The notes: generated by a model from the letters alone, not told the origin. A DNA stretch of 64,000 nt from Staphylococcus felis (GCF_003012915.1 NZ_CP027770.1:310001-374000); one strand, 5' to 3'. Counted from the first letter of the stretch, positions 29,975 through 39,800 are shown. Program-made: numbers and translations.

Positions 29975-30394
29975 CTATGCTTGATAGTTCATTTCATATT
30001 GATAAATGCCCATCTTTTCATCACCTTGATATAACTCGTAATGGACTTTAAGCTTGCCACCTTGATCTGTAACAAAATGAAGGATGCTTAACGTATGTAC
30101 CGATAATACCATCTTCCCTTCTGGTATATGATAGTACGTCATTGTGTCTTGTCCTTCCACAAAATGTAATGTCATATGAATGTCGCCTTTACGAATGATT
30201 TTGACACCATCATCAACAAACTTAATTGTAACATTCACTTTCGTGTCTTCAATCTGTTCTTCATAGCGAATGTATTCAGATTTTCTCTTTATCCAAAAAC
30301 CTTGTGTTTTATGGACAAACTTGTCTTTTTGGTCATTTTGTTTCACAATTTGCTGTGTCGTAATGTTAACATGTTTTTCCACAGGTCCACTCAC
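29975..30394 (-). CDS. DUF1934 (YwiB-like) beta-barrel protein
   Basis: About 139 residues, mostly beta strands, matching the DUF1934/YwiB family that adopts a calycin-like barrel. The ligand is unknown. The open frame reaches 30418, but AAGGAG lies inside that stretch and points to a GTG at 30394; the spacing is short (4 bases), so a GTG 12 bases later is also possible. It is 16 bp upstream of argS and probably in one operon with it. Confidence 0.75.
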   Translation of the reverse strand: MSGPVEKHVNITTQQIVKQNDQKDKFVHKTQGFWIKRKSEYIRYEEQIEDTKVNVTIKFVDDGVKIIRKGDIHMTLHFVEGQDTMTYYHIPEGKMVLSVHTLSILHFVTDQGGKLKVHYELYQGDEKMGIYQYEMNYQA

Positions 30395-30487
30395 CTTACT
30401 CCTTAAAATAATACACATTATTATAACATAAATATATTTTTAAGCGTATGCATCGCTTGATATATTTACTTAAAGTTTGATTATAAG

Positions 30488-30715
30488 TATAGGATATAAA
30501 TCCCAAAAGAAAAGCGTATTGTTTGGCTCGCATTTCCTAGGAGATGGGTCGAGCCGCGGTCTCGACGCTTATCCTATTCCCTCAGGCGTCTCGCCAACAA
30601 TATGACGTGATATGCATGTAATTTTACATTAAATACTTTAAAAATAAGACGCTTTCGTATCATTGAATGAATCATCTCATTATAAGAAAACTTCGAGATA
30701 TTTATGTCCCAGCCT
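30488..30715. repeat. Intergenic mosaic repeat, copy E
   Basis: Begins AGGATATAAATCCC and ends TTTATGTCCCAGCCT. It carries the same long palindrome module as copy D (GTATTGTTTGGCTCGC to CTCGCCAACAATATGAC, about 30515-30606), but only half of the CTTCGAG hairpin is left. It lies at the 3' end of the tubby-like gene. Confidence 0.75.
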
Positions 30716-30945
30716 GAACATAAACTCTTCAATTGAATACCATCCCAACGCTTATCTATGAGATTGCTGTTTTTCATTTTATTTATTGTCGATACATACT
30801 CTAGTAGGTTAAGGCTACCGAATCACTAATTCTATCACGTATATACCTTATTATCATCACAATCATAAGAGATCATAGTCGTAAGAAAACTGTTACAGTG
30901 CCATTGTCCGCCTCTATTTGGAGAAGAATATCTACAATATTTTAA

Positions 30946-31722
30946 CTAATTTCCCTTTGTTTGATGATTATTCATAATTTGAATATAAAGCGCAATCCAT
31001 AGTAATTTTGGGTATTCAAAACACTCGAACACCTTTATGTCGTGTACTTCACCCCTACGTTTTGTTATGGCATTTGTCTTTAAATCCAAGAAAGAGCGAT
31101 TTCCAACTAATATATTATGTTGATCTTTTTGAATTGTGGTTTGCTTGGATAGATACGCATTATGGAAACTATATTCATCGTGTGAACTTTTAAAAATATA
31201 TGGAGCTTGTTGTTTGATGCCACCTTTAAAAATAGACTTCATAGTTAATATGCCTATTTTGTGATTATTAATAAAGACCGCATAATAAGGTCGTAATGAC
31301 CAAATCTTAATGCGTCTTATCAAGATATCGTTTTCAGGTGATTTGACACGTAAGCCATGCATCCAAACCATTCCGCAAGCGTTGAGCATTTTATGAAATT
31401 GATTATGAAAGTATAAACTCCAAAATGTATCTGTAAATCCATGAAGTTTTATGTACATATCATCAAACAAATATACAGGAGCTTGGTAGAAGTATTCATT
31501 TTCCTTTAATGTTGGACTTTTTTCGTTCTCTAGATTTTCTTTTTTATACTTACTTTTATAGAATTGTTTCAGTAAAATCGTTATGATTAAAATTAAAAGA
31601 CTTGCTATCCAAAACATAATCAGAACTGCACTGGATACAGGTATGTATACAATATTTAAAATGTTCGCTATCGTTACCACTGTTAATACAACAGTCGTCA
31701 TCAAAATTGCTAAACTTTTCAT
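30946..31722 (-). CDS. Membrane protein with possible tubby/LURP-one-like domain
   Basis: 258 residues. Two membrane helices at the N-terminus (about 5-50), then a soluble part with lengthy beta-strand segments (VYLFDDMYIKLHGFTDTFW, SFLDLKTNAITKRRGEVHD). The layout resembles staphylococcal proteins annotated as tubby C-terminal-like, but I cannot confirm this by eye. AGGAGGTACAGA precedes the ATG. Function unknown. Confidence 0.55.
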   Translation of the reverse strand: MKSLAILMTTVVLTVVTIANILNIVYIPVSSAVLIMFWIASLLILIITILLKQFYKSKYKKENLENEKSPTLKENEYFYQAPVYLFDDMYIKLHGFTDTFWSLYFHNQFHKMLNACGMVWMHGLRVKSPENDILIRRIKIWSLRPYYAVFINNHKIGILTMKSIFKGGIKQQAPYIFKSSHDEYSFHNAYLSKQTTIQKDQHNILVGNRSFLDLKTNAITKRRGEVHDIKVFECFEYPKLLWIALYIQIMNNHQTKGN

Positions 31723-32139
31723 TCTGTACCTCCTCTACATCCGAGTATATTATTATGCCTCAGTCATTACTAATGAAAACATACCATTCATTCTATAAAA
31801 TTTTAGTATGCCTATAATGTCATTATTGTATTTCTTTCTAGTAAAGTCACACATAATCATACAATACGCTCATACCAGAACATGATTCTTTGAAATGATT
31901 ACTTTATTTACTTGCGATAGATTACTAATCACCCATAGATATTTGACGCTCTCTTATTCAATTATGTTAGTATAAGATTCCGTCATACATTGAAGGAATG
32001 TCACAGTTTAAAATATAGCAATCTCAAGACAATTGATATTTAGAAATGTCAGCACCTATTTGTTACGCAATATAAAAAGGGAGAAATGTAAGAGCTGTTC
32101 TTTTACGCTTTACACTCCATCCCCGTTTGTCAATGCGAG
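31723..32139. other. Non-coding spacer upstream of the tubby-like gene and downstream of ywhD
   Basis: 417 bp. Apart from the ywhD terminator (32074-32124) it holds A+T-rich sequence with no gene that I can support; the promoter of the 31722 gene should lie at its left end. Confidence 0.5.
32074..32124 (-). terminator. Probable ywhD terminator
   Basis: Minus strand: GGAG-TGTAA pairs with TTACA-TT-CTCC, followed by CTTTTTATA. The stem is imperfect. Confidence 0.5.
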
Positions 32140-32649
32140 CTATCTTGTTAATGCATCACGTAATTCGTCGCTTGAATTTTTCCACATGTCTTCATTATGT
32201 GATTTTAAAAAGTCTGCTAACACTTTACGGTTTTCTGCACCAATTTGGTCGATCACGATTTTATGTTTTAATGATTTGTCCATCATATTGACATGTTCAG
32301 GCATGCTTTTATACCCTCGTTTAATCGACTTATTGACTAGTAAATAAGCGGCTGTAAGACCAGCATAATATGGTCCTTTTTCACCTCTTTCAGTTGTAAC
32401 CCAGCATAACCAATAAGGTTTTGCGCCTTCAACGTCTACAGTTTCAATCTCATTAATCCATTTAACACGTCGCTCTACTTCGGCACGTGCATGCATAGCA
32501 CCAATATCTATAAACGCTTCTTGTTCATGTATATCAATAAAAACAGGCGCGATATTATCTAGACTTATCGACCCAATATTCGTGCCTTTATGTCCATCCA
32601 ATGGGTCTTTTTTGATAATATTGAAATTAAATCCTTTTTTTTGAGTCAT
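32140..32649 (-). CDS. ywhD: YwhD-family protein
   Basis: 169 residues matching the YwhD family of Firmicutes: FNIIKKDPLDGHKG near the start, IDIGAMHARAEVERRVKW, and KPYWLCWVTTERGEKGPYYAG in the centre. Function unknown. GGAGGCAC lies before the ATG. It lies 45 bp downstream of the HD-domain gene on the same strand, probably in the same transcript. Confidence 0.88.
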   Translation of the reverse strand: MTQKKGFNFNIIKKDPLDGHKGTNIGSISLDNIAPVFIDIHEQEAFIDIGAMHARAEVERRVKWINEIETVDVEGAKPYWLCWVTTERGEKGPYYAGLTAAYLLVNKSIKRGYKSMPEHVNMMDKSLKHKIVIDQIGAENRKVLADFLKSHNEDMWKNSSDELRDALTR

Positions 32650-32694
32650 TGATGTGCCTCCTTTTTTGTAAGTATTGATAATAATGATATGTCG

Positions 32695-33993
32695 CTAATC
32701 TAATTCGTTCAATAAGTTTATGATTGAACCTTTTACTTCAGGATTTTTGATATTTAAAATCAATTCTTTAGGATAATATAACTTATAGTCTTCACGTTTA
32801 ATCCCAGTAATACTTGAAATAATGAGCGACTGACTACTAATCTCTCTAATATTACCGCTGCTTTGTAACAAGTGAATAGGTTGACGATTTGAACCTGGTC
32901 GATCGTAATCATAAGGCAAATCAGAAAAAGAATCACTGACAAAATAATATTCAGGATCAATATTAGCTTTTCTAAATAAATCTTCAAGCTCAGTAATTGT
33001 AATAATCGAGCCATCAAACGGCAAATATTTGAACAAGTCTCTATTAATAAATCGACGCGATAAGTCTCTTAATATGGAATCGTCCTCGTTCATCCATTCT
33101 TTGATGTAAAAGGTAACGTCTGTTTCATCTAACTTAATATACTCATCAACAGTAGCCCGTTTTTCAAAAAATGGCACAAAGTCACGTGGTGATACTTTAA
33201 ATTGGTAACCACTTTCGTAAAGATATTTAGCACGTTTGAAACAGTTGTTAAGTAAAACCTCTCCACCACGACTTACCGGGTGGAAGTAAATTTGCCAATA
33301 CATTTGATAGCGACTCATAATAAAGTTTTCAACTGCATGCATGCCACTTTCTTTAATAAGCACTTCATCCTTGGAAGGACGCATCAATCTCAAAATCCGT
33401 TCCATATCAAACATGCCGTAAGATACACCTGTAAAGTAGGCATCTCTTTGTAAATAATCCATGCGGTCTGCATCAATTTGAGACGATATCATTGAAATAA
33501 CTAATTTGTTATGATGCGATTTATTGATAACTTCAGCCACTTGCTTTGGAAAATCATCACTGACGCGTCGCAAAACGGCATTCACCTCAGTATCCCCCAT
33601 AATAATAGCCTGTGTATATGCTTCGTGATCCGTATCAAAAATCTTTTCGAAACAGTGTGAGAAAGGCCCATGACCTAAATCGTGAAGGAGTGCCGCACAC
33701 ATGGCTAGTGGTCGATCGTTCGGATCCCAATCTTTGTGGTCTTTAAATGTTTCGTCAATCATCCGCCTCACAATCTCGTACACGCCTAATGAATGTCCAA
33801 AGCGGCTGTGCTCTGCTGTATGAAATGCTAAATTTAACGTCCCTAGTTGCTTAATTCGACGCAACCTTTGAAATTCCTTAGTTTTGATTAAGTCCCATAT
33901 CAGTCGATCTTGAACGTGTATATATCGATGTATTGGATCTTTAAAAACTTTTTCCTCTGATAACTTGCAATGAACATAGGCTGGATCTTTCAA
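32695..33993 (-). CDS. HD-domain phosphohydrolase (YwfO/dGTPase-like)
   Basis: 432 residues with an HD domain: HTAEHSRFGHSLGVYE (first His), HDLGHGPFSHCFE (the HD pair) and DADRMDYLQRD (last Asp). This is the arrangement of the YwfO subgroup, related to dNTP triphosphohydrolases. The start is TTG at 33993, with AAGGAGG 9 bases upstream and no better ATG. It leads ywhD and follows a GNAT gene on the same strand. Confidence 0.88.
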   Translation of the reverse strand: MKDPAYVHCKLSEEKVFKDPIHRYIHVQDRLIWDLIKTKEFQRLRRIKQLGTLNLAFHTAEHSRFGHSLGVYEIVRRMIDETFKDHKDWDPNDRPLAMCAALLHDLGHGPFSHCFEKIFDTDHEAYTQAIIMGDTEVNAVLRRVSDDFPKQVAEVINKSHHNKLVISMISSQIDADRMDYLQRDAYFTGVSYGMFDMERILRLMRPSKDEVLIKESGMHAVENFIMSRYQMYWQIYFHPVSRGGEVLLNNCFKRAKYLYESGYQFKVSPRDFVPFFEKRATVDEYIKLDETDVTFYIKEWMNEDDSILRDLSRRFINRDLFKYLPFDGSIITITELEDLFRKANIDPEYYFVSDSFSDLPYDYDRPGSNRQPIHLLQSSGNIREISSQSLIISSITGIKREDYKLYYPKELILNIKNPEVKGSIINLLNELD

Positions 33994-34018
33994 TGATAAA
34001 ATCCTCCTTATCTACACA

Positions 34019-34498
34019 TTATCTTAATTGTTTTTTCATCAATGCTAAATTCATTGTTTCGCCATACATCACATGCTCGTATGTACGTGCAATACTAAAG
34101 CCTTCTTGCTCATAAAACGCTATAGCTTTTTGATTATATTGATCTACCTCGAGGTACAGCGCATCATACTTTTCTTCTAGATACGTTAGTCCTTTTTCTA
34201 ATAACAAACGTCCATAACCTTTGTTTTGAGAATAAGGGCGGACATAATGCGCTGATAAAAAGACATCTTTGCCTTGTATAAAATTCGCAAATCCGACGAC
34301 CTCTTCATCTTCAACAGCTACTAAAAATAACTGTTCATTTAAACGTTTTAATAAGTGTTCTTCATTATATGAAGCTGCAAGTAATTCATTCACAGTTGTT
34401 GCAGCATAAATATTCAAATACGTATTGTACCATGCTTTGGTCGCTACATCTCGAATACCTATAACATCTTCTGGTGTAGCTCTTCTTACTTCATACAT
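34019..34498 (-). CDS. GNAT-family N-acetyltransferase
   Basis: 159 residues. Acetyl-CoA-binding motif A appears as VRPYSQNKGYGRLLLEKGL (Q/RxxGxG/A), followed by LYLEVDQYNQKAIAFYEQEGF, the usual motif B. AAGGAG lies 8 bases before the ATG at 34498; the longer frame to 34549 has no binding site. Substrate not predictable. It lies immediately upstream of the HD-domain gene. Confidence 0.88.
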   Translation of the reverse strand: MYEVRRATPEDVIGIRDVATKAWYNTYLNIYAATTVNELLAASYNEEHLLKRLNEQLFLVAVEDEEVVGFANFIQGKDVFLSAHYVRPYSQNKGYGRLLLEKGLTYLEEKYDALYLEVDQYNQKAIAFYEQEGFSIARTYEHVMYGETMNLALMKKQLR

Positions 34499-34672
34499 AA
34501 TAAAACCGCTCCTTATCGACTTATAACAGGACAAACATCTCATGTTCACTTAGAGAAGTCAATATCTTAAACACTTCTATTACAGGGTGAAGCTCAATAT
34601 ACGCCCTTCCATCTTGCTATTTAGATAAAACAGTAGATTTAAGGTTCATCTATTTTTCCTTTTATATGTCTG

Positions 34673-34771
34673 TTATTTTTTATTATTAAAATGATACTCA
34701 AATACTTTAAATATCAAGTTAAATGGAATTATTGGAATACCTTTAATTATACCATAAAGCCATCTAAACAT
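34673..34771 (-). CDS. Candidate 32-residue hydrophobic cationic peptide
   Basis: A short frame in the 515-bp spacer between the GNAT gene and yuzB. It begins MFRWLYGIIKG, has a central IPIIP and ends FNNKK, with a likely membrane-inserting or amphipathic helix and a basic end. AAGGCG lies 10 bases upstream of the ATG. A perfect 9-bp stem (ATCCAATGA/TCATTGGAT, 34806-34829) would lie in its leader. I do not recognise it; it could be a small membrane peptide, a toxin-like peptide, or chance. Confidence 0.4.
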   Translation of the reverse strand: MFRWLYGIIKGIPIIPFNLIFKVFEYHFNNKK

Positions 34772-34925
34772 AGATGACTGACGCCTTAATTTTCAAAACG
34801 CTGCTATCCAATGATACACTTCATTGGATCTGAACGCTTTATATGATTACACGCTGTTCACAGGCATTTTACTTTTTATTCATGAAAATAGATCTGTTTA
34901 GTAAATGGATATACTAATGAAATTA

Positions 34926-34996
34926 AAAAAGAATGAGACCTTTAGCATTTATTAGATACCGATTCATGGCATCTTGCTTTAATCTCACTCTTTTGT
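34926..34996 (-). terminator. Terminator of the yuzB-like gene
   Basis: Minus strand AAAAGAGTGAGA pairs with TCTCATTCTTTTTT with one mismatch across a long loop, ending in a T run. It lies 18 bp past the stop codon. Confidence 0.65.
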
Positions 34997-35013
34997 TATC
35001 TATATCATCTGAA

Positions 35014-35355
35014 TTATTGTGATTGTTTACGTTTGGAAAGCTTTTCTTTAAGTTTACGATCTTGTTCTTCTTTTCGACGTTTTCGTTCTTCATTGCGCTT
35101 TCTGAGGCGTTCTTCTTCTTCAGGATCACGTGGTTTTTGCAATTGTTTTTCGACCTTTTCCATCAGTTCCTCTTCAGTGAGTGCAGCAAGTGGACGGTTG
35201 TTTACAAATGCAAATGTTTTACGTCGACCAGGCCCACAATAGGATTGGCAGCCAATTTCAATGTCAGCATCTGGATCTAATTTTTTTAATTTTTGTGTGA
35301 CGCTTTTGACATTAACAGCCTGGCAATCATCGCAAACCAAAAATTTATTTTTCAC
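35014..35355 (-). CDS. YuzB-like DUF1450 protein with charged tail
   Basis: 113 residues. The N-terminal 75 match DUF1450: CDDCQAVNV with a CxxC, and [24 protein letters not shown] with two more cysteines, suggesting a thioredoxin-like or ferredoxin-like fold. The last 38 residues are almost all Glu, Arg and Lys, giving a long charged helix not found in the 78-residue Bacillus YuzB as I know it. The start is GTG (35355) behind AGAGGTGG. Function unknown. Confidence 0.8.
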   Translation of the reverse strand: MKNKFLVCDDCQAVNVKSVTQKLKKLDPDADIEIGCQSYCGPGRRKTFAFVNNRPLAALTEEELMEKVEKQLQKPRDPEEEERLRKRNEERKRRKEEQDRKLKEKLSKRKQSQ

Positions 35356-35471
35356 CTAACTTCCCACCTCTCATAGATTTTAACTCTACTTATTTTACTC
35401 TTTTTTAGGATATTTTCAAGTTGTACAGTTTGAAAATAAGTATCGAGTGTGAATATACCGAGCAAGAGAGG

Positions 35472-37013
35472 TTATTTTTGAGTTGGTATACTTTGTGTTA
35501 TATCAATGCCTAATACTGTTGGGAGTACAAAATACACGACTAAAATAATGACAACAATACTAATCACATTCATCACAAATCCTTTTAACGCCATTTCTTT
35601 AATTTGAATTTTACCGGTACCAAATACAATCGCATTTGGTGGCGTTCCAACAGGTAACATGTAGGCACAATTGGCTGCCATCGCTGCTGGTGCCATAAGC
35701 AACAATGGATGCACATTAATGGCTACAGATAAAGTTGCTAATATAGGCAAAATCATTGTTGCTGTCGCAGTGTTTGACGTGATTTCAGTTAAGAATAAAA
35801 TAAACGCTGTAATCACTACTACAATAATGATTGGGCTCACACCATTTAATAACGTAAGTTGCTTTCCTAACCAAGTCGCAAGGCCACTTTCTTGTATTCC
35901 TTTAGCTAACGCAAGGCCCCCACCGAATAGAATTAAAACACCCCATGGTAATTCTTTTGCAACAGACCAGTCGAGTATACGTTTGTACTGATGTTTAGCG
36001 GGTATTAAAAACAAAAGTATCGCGACAAACATTGCGATTGTCCCATCTGCAACAAGCTCTGTATATTGCCATTTTGATAATAAAAATTCTCTCGAAATCC
36101 ATAAAAAACTGGCTAATAAAAATATAAGAAAGACCACTTTTTCTTCGTATTTTACTTTTCCAAGTGATGCTAATTTAGTTTCAATCACTTGACGGCCACC
36201 GGGCAAAGTTTTCATATCATGACGAAAAGCAACATATTTAAAATAAAGCCACGCTAAAACAATCAGCAAAAATACAGTTGGAATACCCACAATCATCCAT
36301 TTTGCAAAGCTTAATTCTGCTCCAAAATGCGCCGCGTATTGTCCTTTTAAAATGATTAAGGGAGGCGTTCCGATCAGTGTTCCTAACCCACCAATTGTTC
36401 CAGCATACCCAATCCCAAGCACTAATGCTCGTTCAAACTTACTTAATGCACGATCCTCTGAATGATCTTTTTTCAGGTCGTGCGCCTCTTTAATAATAGC
36501 GATACCAATAGGAATCATAATCATAACAGCAGCTGTATTCGAAACAAACATCGATAGACCTGCTGTTGCCACCATAAAGCCGAGTAAAATCCGTCCGGTA
36601 CTTGTTCCAATATTCTTTATAATATTTAAAGCTATTCGCGTATGCAAATCCCATCTCTCCATAGCAATCGCTAATATAAAGCCACCTAAAAATAGATAAA
36701 TAATATCATTCCCATATTGTGCAGAAACCGTTGCACTATCCATAACATGACCCAGTGGCAACAAAATAAGCGGCAGTAAACTTGTAGCTGGAATTGGAAT
36801 CGCTTCTGTAATCCACCATAAAGCAATCCAAACAGCGATACCTAAAACATAGACCCCTTTAAATGATAAATCATCGGGCCTAACCCAAAGTACAATTATC
36901 AAAAACAATAATGGCCCAAGTATTAATCCTACCAACTGACTCAGCGTATAGGAAGGATCCTTTTTCTTCTGGTTGTAAAATGTTAGTACACGTGGTTCTT
37001 TTGGATGTACCAT
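35472..37013 (-). CDS. sdcS: Sodium/dicarboxylate symporter SdcS
   Basis: 513 residues, highly similar to S. aureus SdcS (DASS/SLC13 family). It imports succinate, malate and fumarate with Na+. Both Na+-binding SNT motifs are present (FVSNTAAVMIM, ITSNTATATMIL), each followed by a GTPP loop (GTPPLIILKG, GTPPNAIVFG). About eleven membrane helices. AGAAGGGGG precedes the ATG. Confidence 0.95.
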   Translation of the reverse strand: MVHPKEPRVLTFYNQKKKDPSYTLSQLVGLILGPLLFLIIVLWVRPDDLSFKGVYVLGIAVWIALWWITEAIPIPATSLLPLILLPLGHVMDSATVSAQYGNDIIYLFLGGFILAIAMERWDLHTRIALNIIKNIGTSTGRILLGFMVATAGLSMFVSNTAAVMIMIPIGIAIIKEAHDLKKDHSEDRALSKFERALVLGIGYAGTIGGLGTLIGTPPLIILKGQYAAHFGAELSFAKWMIVGIPTVFLLIVLAWLYFKYVAFRHDMKTLPGGRQVIETKLASLGKVKYEEKVVFLIFLLASFLWISREFLLSKWQYTELVADGTIAMFVAILLFLIPAKHQYKRILDWSVAKELPWGVLILFGGGLALAKGIQESGLATWLGKQLTLLNGVSPIIIVVVITAFILFLTEITSNTATATMILPILATLSVAINVHPLLLMAPAAMAANCAYMLPVGTPPNAIVFGTGKIQIKEMALKGFVMNVISIVVIILVVYFVLPTVLGIDITQSIPTQK

Positions 37014-37133
37014 ATGTATTCCCCCTTCTCATCATCCCCATTTTGTTATACTTTTTTTAAATAGTATATCACATTTGAATTCATTTTTCTTATGATTCTC
37101 AATATTCCAAATTATTTTTTTGCTCTTCTAACC

Positions 37134-37180
37134 TAAAAAAACAGAATACCTTTCACCTTTATAGGCTTCATGTATTCTGC
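37134..37180 (-). terminator. Terminator of the permease-thrE operon
   Basis: Minus strand CAGAATAC (37179-37172) and GTATTCTG (37149-37142) form the stem, followed by TTTTTTT (to 37134). Confidence 0.8.
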
Positions 37181-37188
37181 TCAAAATG

Positions 37189-37662
37189 CTATTTTAAATG
37201 GTTTTTGCTAAAACTTTGCTTAATGCGTGCTGTAGGGCTTTTGAAAAATGATTTGGCTAATTGATTTGAAAATAATAGCCCCACTGCTATTGCACCTGCT
37301 ATCAGCGTCGCGCGAACAAAAATATCATTAGCTTCATTAAACTCAAGTGTTAATACCTTTTGTGCCCCTTTGAAGAATATACTTCCTGGTACTAGCGGAA
37401 TAATCCCGGGGACCATAAATAAAATCACAGGGGCTTTACATACTCTTGCCATCATATGACTCATTAAGCCAACTACAAAACTACCGCACAAACTTGCATA
37501 AATACTATCAATCGCAAATGTATCGCTCGTTATAAAAAACATTAAATAACCTAGTCCTCCGCACAATCCAGCCGGTAAAAATAAGCGTTGAGGTGCATCA
37601 TATATAAATGCAAAGCCAAATGAGGTTAAAAAACTAAATATAAATATTAAGAATAACGTCAT
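37189..37662 (-). CDS. Threonine/serine exporter, small (ThrE C-terminal type) subunit
   Basis: 157 residues with four or five membrane helices. It corresponds to the C-terminal ThrE_2/DUF3815 half of the threonine/serine exporter family, with FMVPGIIPLVPGS near the middle. In many Firmicutes the exporter is split into two genes; the other half lies 11 bp upstream. Confidence 0.85.
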   Translation of the reverse strand: MTLFLIFIFSFLTSFGFAFIYDAPQRLFLPAGLCGGLGYLMFFITSDTFAIDSIYASLCGSFVVGLMSHMMARVCKAPVILFMVPGIIPLVPGSIFFKGAQKVLTLEFNEANDIFVRATLIAGAIAVGLLFSNQLAKSFFKSPTARIKQSFSKNHLK

Positions 37663-37673
37663 TTTTTAACCTC

Positions 37674-38438
37674 CTATAAAAGAATAAATGCAGTTGTGAT
37701 ACCAGCCCCTATTCCAAATGAAGTCACAATCGCTTCTAAAAACTTGGCAGTAAACATCAGCATGTGACGTTCAAACAAATCTTGAATAGCTGTCGTAATG
37801 AGCACACCAGGAACGATCGGCATGACTGCAGCAGTAATAGTTGCGCCTAAGTTAGGATTGCCGAGCCAACGATTTAACAGTATTGCGACTATACCAATCA
37901 CAATCGCACCCAACAAATCGGGAATAAATAGCGTCAAGTGCTTCTCCTTCATCCATTCTGTCACAAAATACCCTAATGCTCCGGCTAACACAGCAGGAAA
38001 AAGGTCAATCCAACTGGCATCTTGTAAATATAAGAACCCCATCGAAATCATACCGGCAAACAACATTTTATGCCATAGCTTATGACGCTCTGACTGTTGA
38101 TCAATCCGCTTTAACATTTGATAAGCCTTTTCATATGTCAACTGCCGCTTCGAAATCTGCCTCGAAATTTCATTGACTAAATAGACGTTGCGCAAATTCG
38201 TATCATTTTTTTTAATTTTAACCATCCGTGTATCATGATCTGGAGATAATGAAAAGTTAATAAAAATATTCAATGCATAACCTTGTGTGTCATGATAACC
38301 ATAACTGCTAGCGATACGGTTCATTGTATCTTCTACACGTGACGCCTCAGCTCCACATTCAAGTAAAATACGGCCTGCTAAAATCACAATATTGGTTACC
38401 TCTACATCTGTGCGTTGATGATCTTTCAATCTTGTCAC
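37674..38438 (-). CDS. Threonine/serine exporter, large (ThrE N-terminal type) subunit
   Basis: 254 residues: a soluble N-terminal part (ILLECGAEASRVEDTMNRI is the family signature) and about five membrane helices with MPIVPGVLITTAIQDL. The start is unusual: GTG at 38438 directly abuts the permease stop (TAG-GTG), and a TTG at 38429 sits 5 bases behind AGGTGA, so the latter may be the true start. It is coupled to the APC permease gene. Confidence 0.86.
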   Translation of the reverse strand: MTRLKDHQRTDVEVTNIVILAGRILLECGAEASRVEDTMNRIASSYGYHDTQGYALNIFINFSLSPDHDTRMVKIKKNDTNLRNVYLVNEISRQISKRQLTYEKAYQMLKRIDQQSERHKLWHKMLFAGMISMGFLYLQDASWIDLFPAVLAGALGYFVTEWMKEKHLTLFIPDLLGAIVIGIVAILLNRWLGNPNLGATITAAVMPIVPGVLITTAIQDLFERHMLMFTAKFLEAIVTSFGIGAGITTAFILL

Positions 38439-39800
38439 CTACTTTAGAGAACGTTGTTGACGTCGAACCTTTAATAAATAAATGGGAATACCTGCTAAAA
38501 GTCCAACTATTGCAATACCTGCACCTAATGGATCTGATATAAAAGTGTTGATAATAATAAACAAGCCGCCTAACATCGCTAAAATTGGTAAAACTGGATA
38601 AAGCGGAACAGAGTATGAACGTTTTCTATCCTTATACCTACGACGTAAAACAAACAAGCCTACAAATGAAGCAAGATAGAAAAAGTAAATGACGAAAATA
38701 GTAATCTCAGATAAATAATCCGCATCAAAAATCTTAGGAAATACGATGCTTAATATTAAGATCATCACTGTCAATACTGTCATGACAAGATGTGCGCCAA
38801 TTGGTGTTTCAAACTTTTTACTAATATATTGTACATATCTTGAACCCGGCAACAAATTATCTTGTGCCATTGCAAAAGGAATCCGCGGAAATGTCATGAC
38901 CTTCCCATTTAATGTTCCGATAATAGAAACGATTAAACCAATGTTAACAATTTTGGCTCCTAAACTTCCAAAAATCACAGTCGCCGCTTCAAAGCTCACA
39001 CTATTACCTAATAAATACACTTCTGAAGCTGGTAGTATTTTAAATATCGCGACATTGATAAGTACATAAACCAATGTCACAACCAAAATCCCGATTAACA
39101 TCGCAAGTGGTAAATCTTTTTGAGGGCGCTTCATCTCACCTGACATTGTCGTTAGCATAATCCATCCATCATATGCAAATAACGTCGCAAGCACCGCACG
39201 TCCAAAGTTGACTGTCCCATCATTATCGAGAATGATTTGGGTCACATCATGACCAAAAACCCCTTCACTCCCAAAAATCAAGCCAAATACGACAATGGCA
39301 AAAATAGGGATCAACTTCGCAAGTGTTGTAATATTTTGCACACTATTGGCATAATATGTCCCTACCATATTAATTAAAAGTAGAGCGATAAAAATACCAG
39401 CTCCTATTGGAATCGTCCATGTCGCACTAATCGAAAAAAAGCTCGTAATCAAAATGCCTAAAAACAGTATAAGCGATACGATAATGGCTGGACCGTATAA
39501 AACAGTCAATGCATAGCCTGTCAAAAACCCCCAAAAAGAACCATATATATCTTTTATGTATGCATATAGCCCGCCTGTACGTGTAATTTGTGCACCTACC
39601 TCAGCAATCGTCAGGCCGGATGCTAAAGTTAAAAATCCACCTATGAGCCAAGCCCATAGCGCCATATTGTTCGTACCCGCATATTCAAGTACAGAACTCG
39701 GCTTAACGAAAACGCCTGATCCTATAATCGTTCCCACAATAATCGTTACTGCTGTGAACAATCCAATCGTCGGCTTTAACTTTTGTTGCTCCGAATTCAT
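38439..39800 (-). CDS. APC-superfamily amino-acid permease (SteT-like)
   Basis: 453 residues, twelve membrane helices, of the L-type (LAT) branch near Bacillus SteT, a serine/threonine exchanger. Family motifs GTIIGSGVFVKP (substrate-binding loop in helix 1) and GGLYAYIKD are present. It heads an operon with the split ThrE exporter, which supports a role in serine/threonine balance; this is inference. AAGGGGAG precedes the ATG. Confidence 0.85.
   Translation of the reverse strand: MNSEQQKLKPTIGLFTAVTIIVGTIIGSGVFVKPSSVLEYAGTNNMALWAWLIGGFLTLASGLTIAEVGAQITRTGGLYAYIKDIYGSFWGFLTGYALTVLYGPAIIVSLILFLGILITSFFSISATWTIPIGAGIFIALLLINMVGTYYANSVQNITTLAKLIPIFAIVVFGLIFGSEGVFGHDVTQIILDNDGTVNFGRAVLATLFAYDGWIMLTTMSGEMKRPQKDLPLAMLIGILVVTLVYVLINVAIFKILPASEVYLLGNSVSFEAATVIFGSLGAKIVNIGLIVSIIGTLNGKVMTFPRIPFAMAQDNLLPGSRYVQYISKKFETPIGAHLVMTVLTVMILILSIVFPKIFDADYLSEITIFVIYFFYLASFVGLFVLRRRYKDRKRSYSVPLYPVLPILAMLGGLFIIINTFISDPLGAGIAIVGLLAGIPIYLLKVRRQQRSLK

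Noticed and set aside
29959..30480. T-box leader upstream of argS
   Set aside because: Occupied by the DUF1934 coding region; no AGGGTGGNACCGCG-like motif was found.
30574..30777. 67-codon minus-strand frame over repeat copy E
   Set aside because: It is made of repeat sequence; the same repeat in other copies does not keep this frame open.
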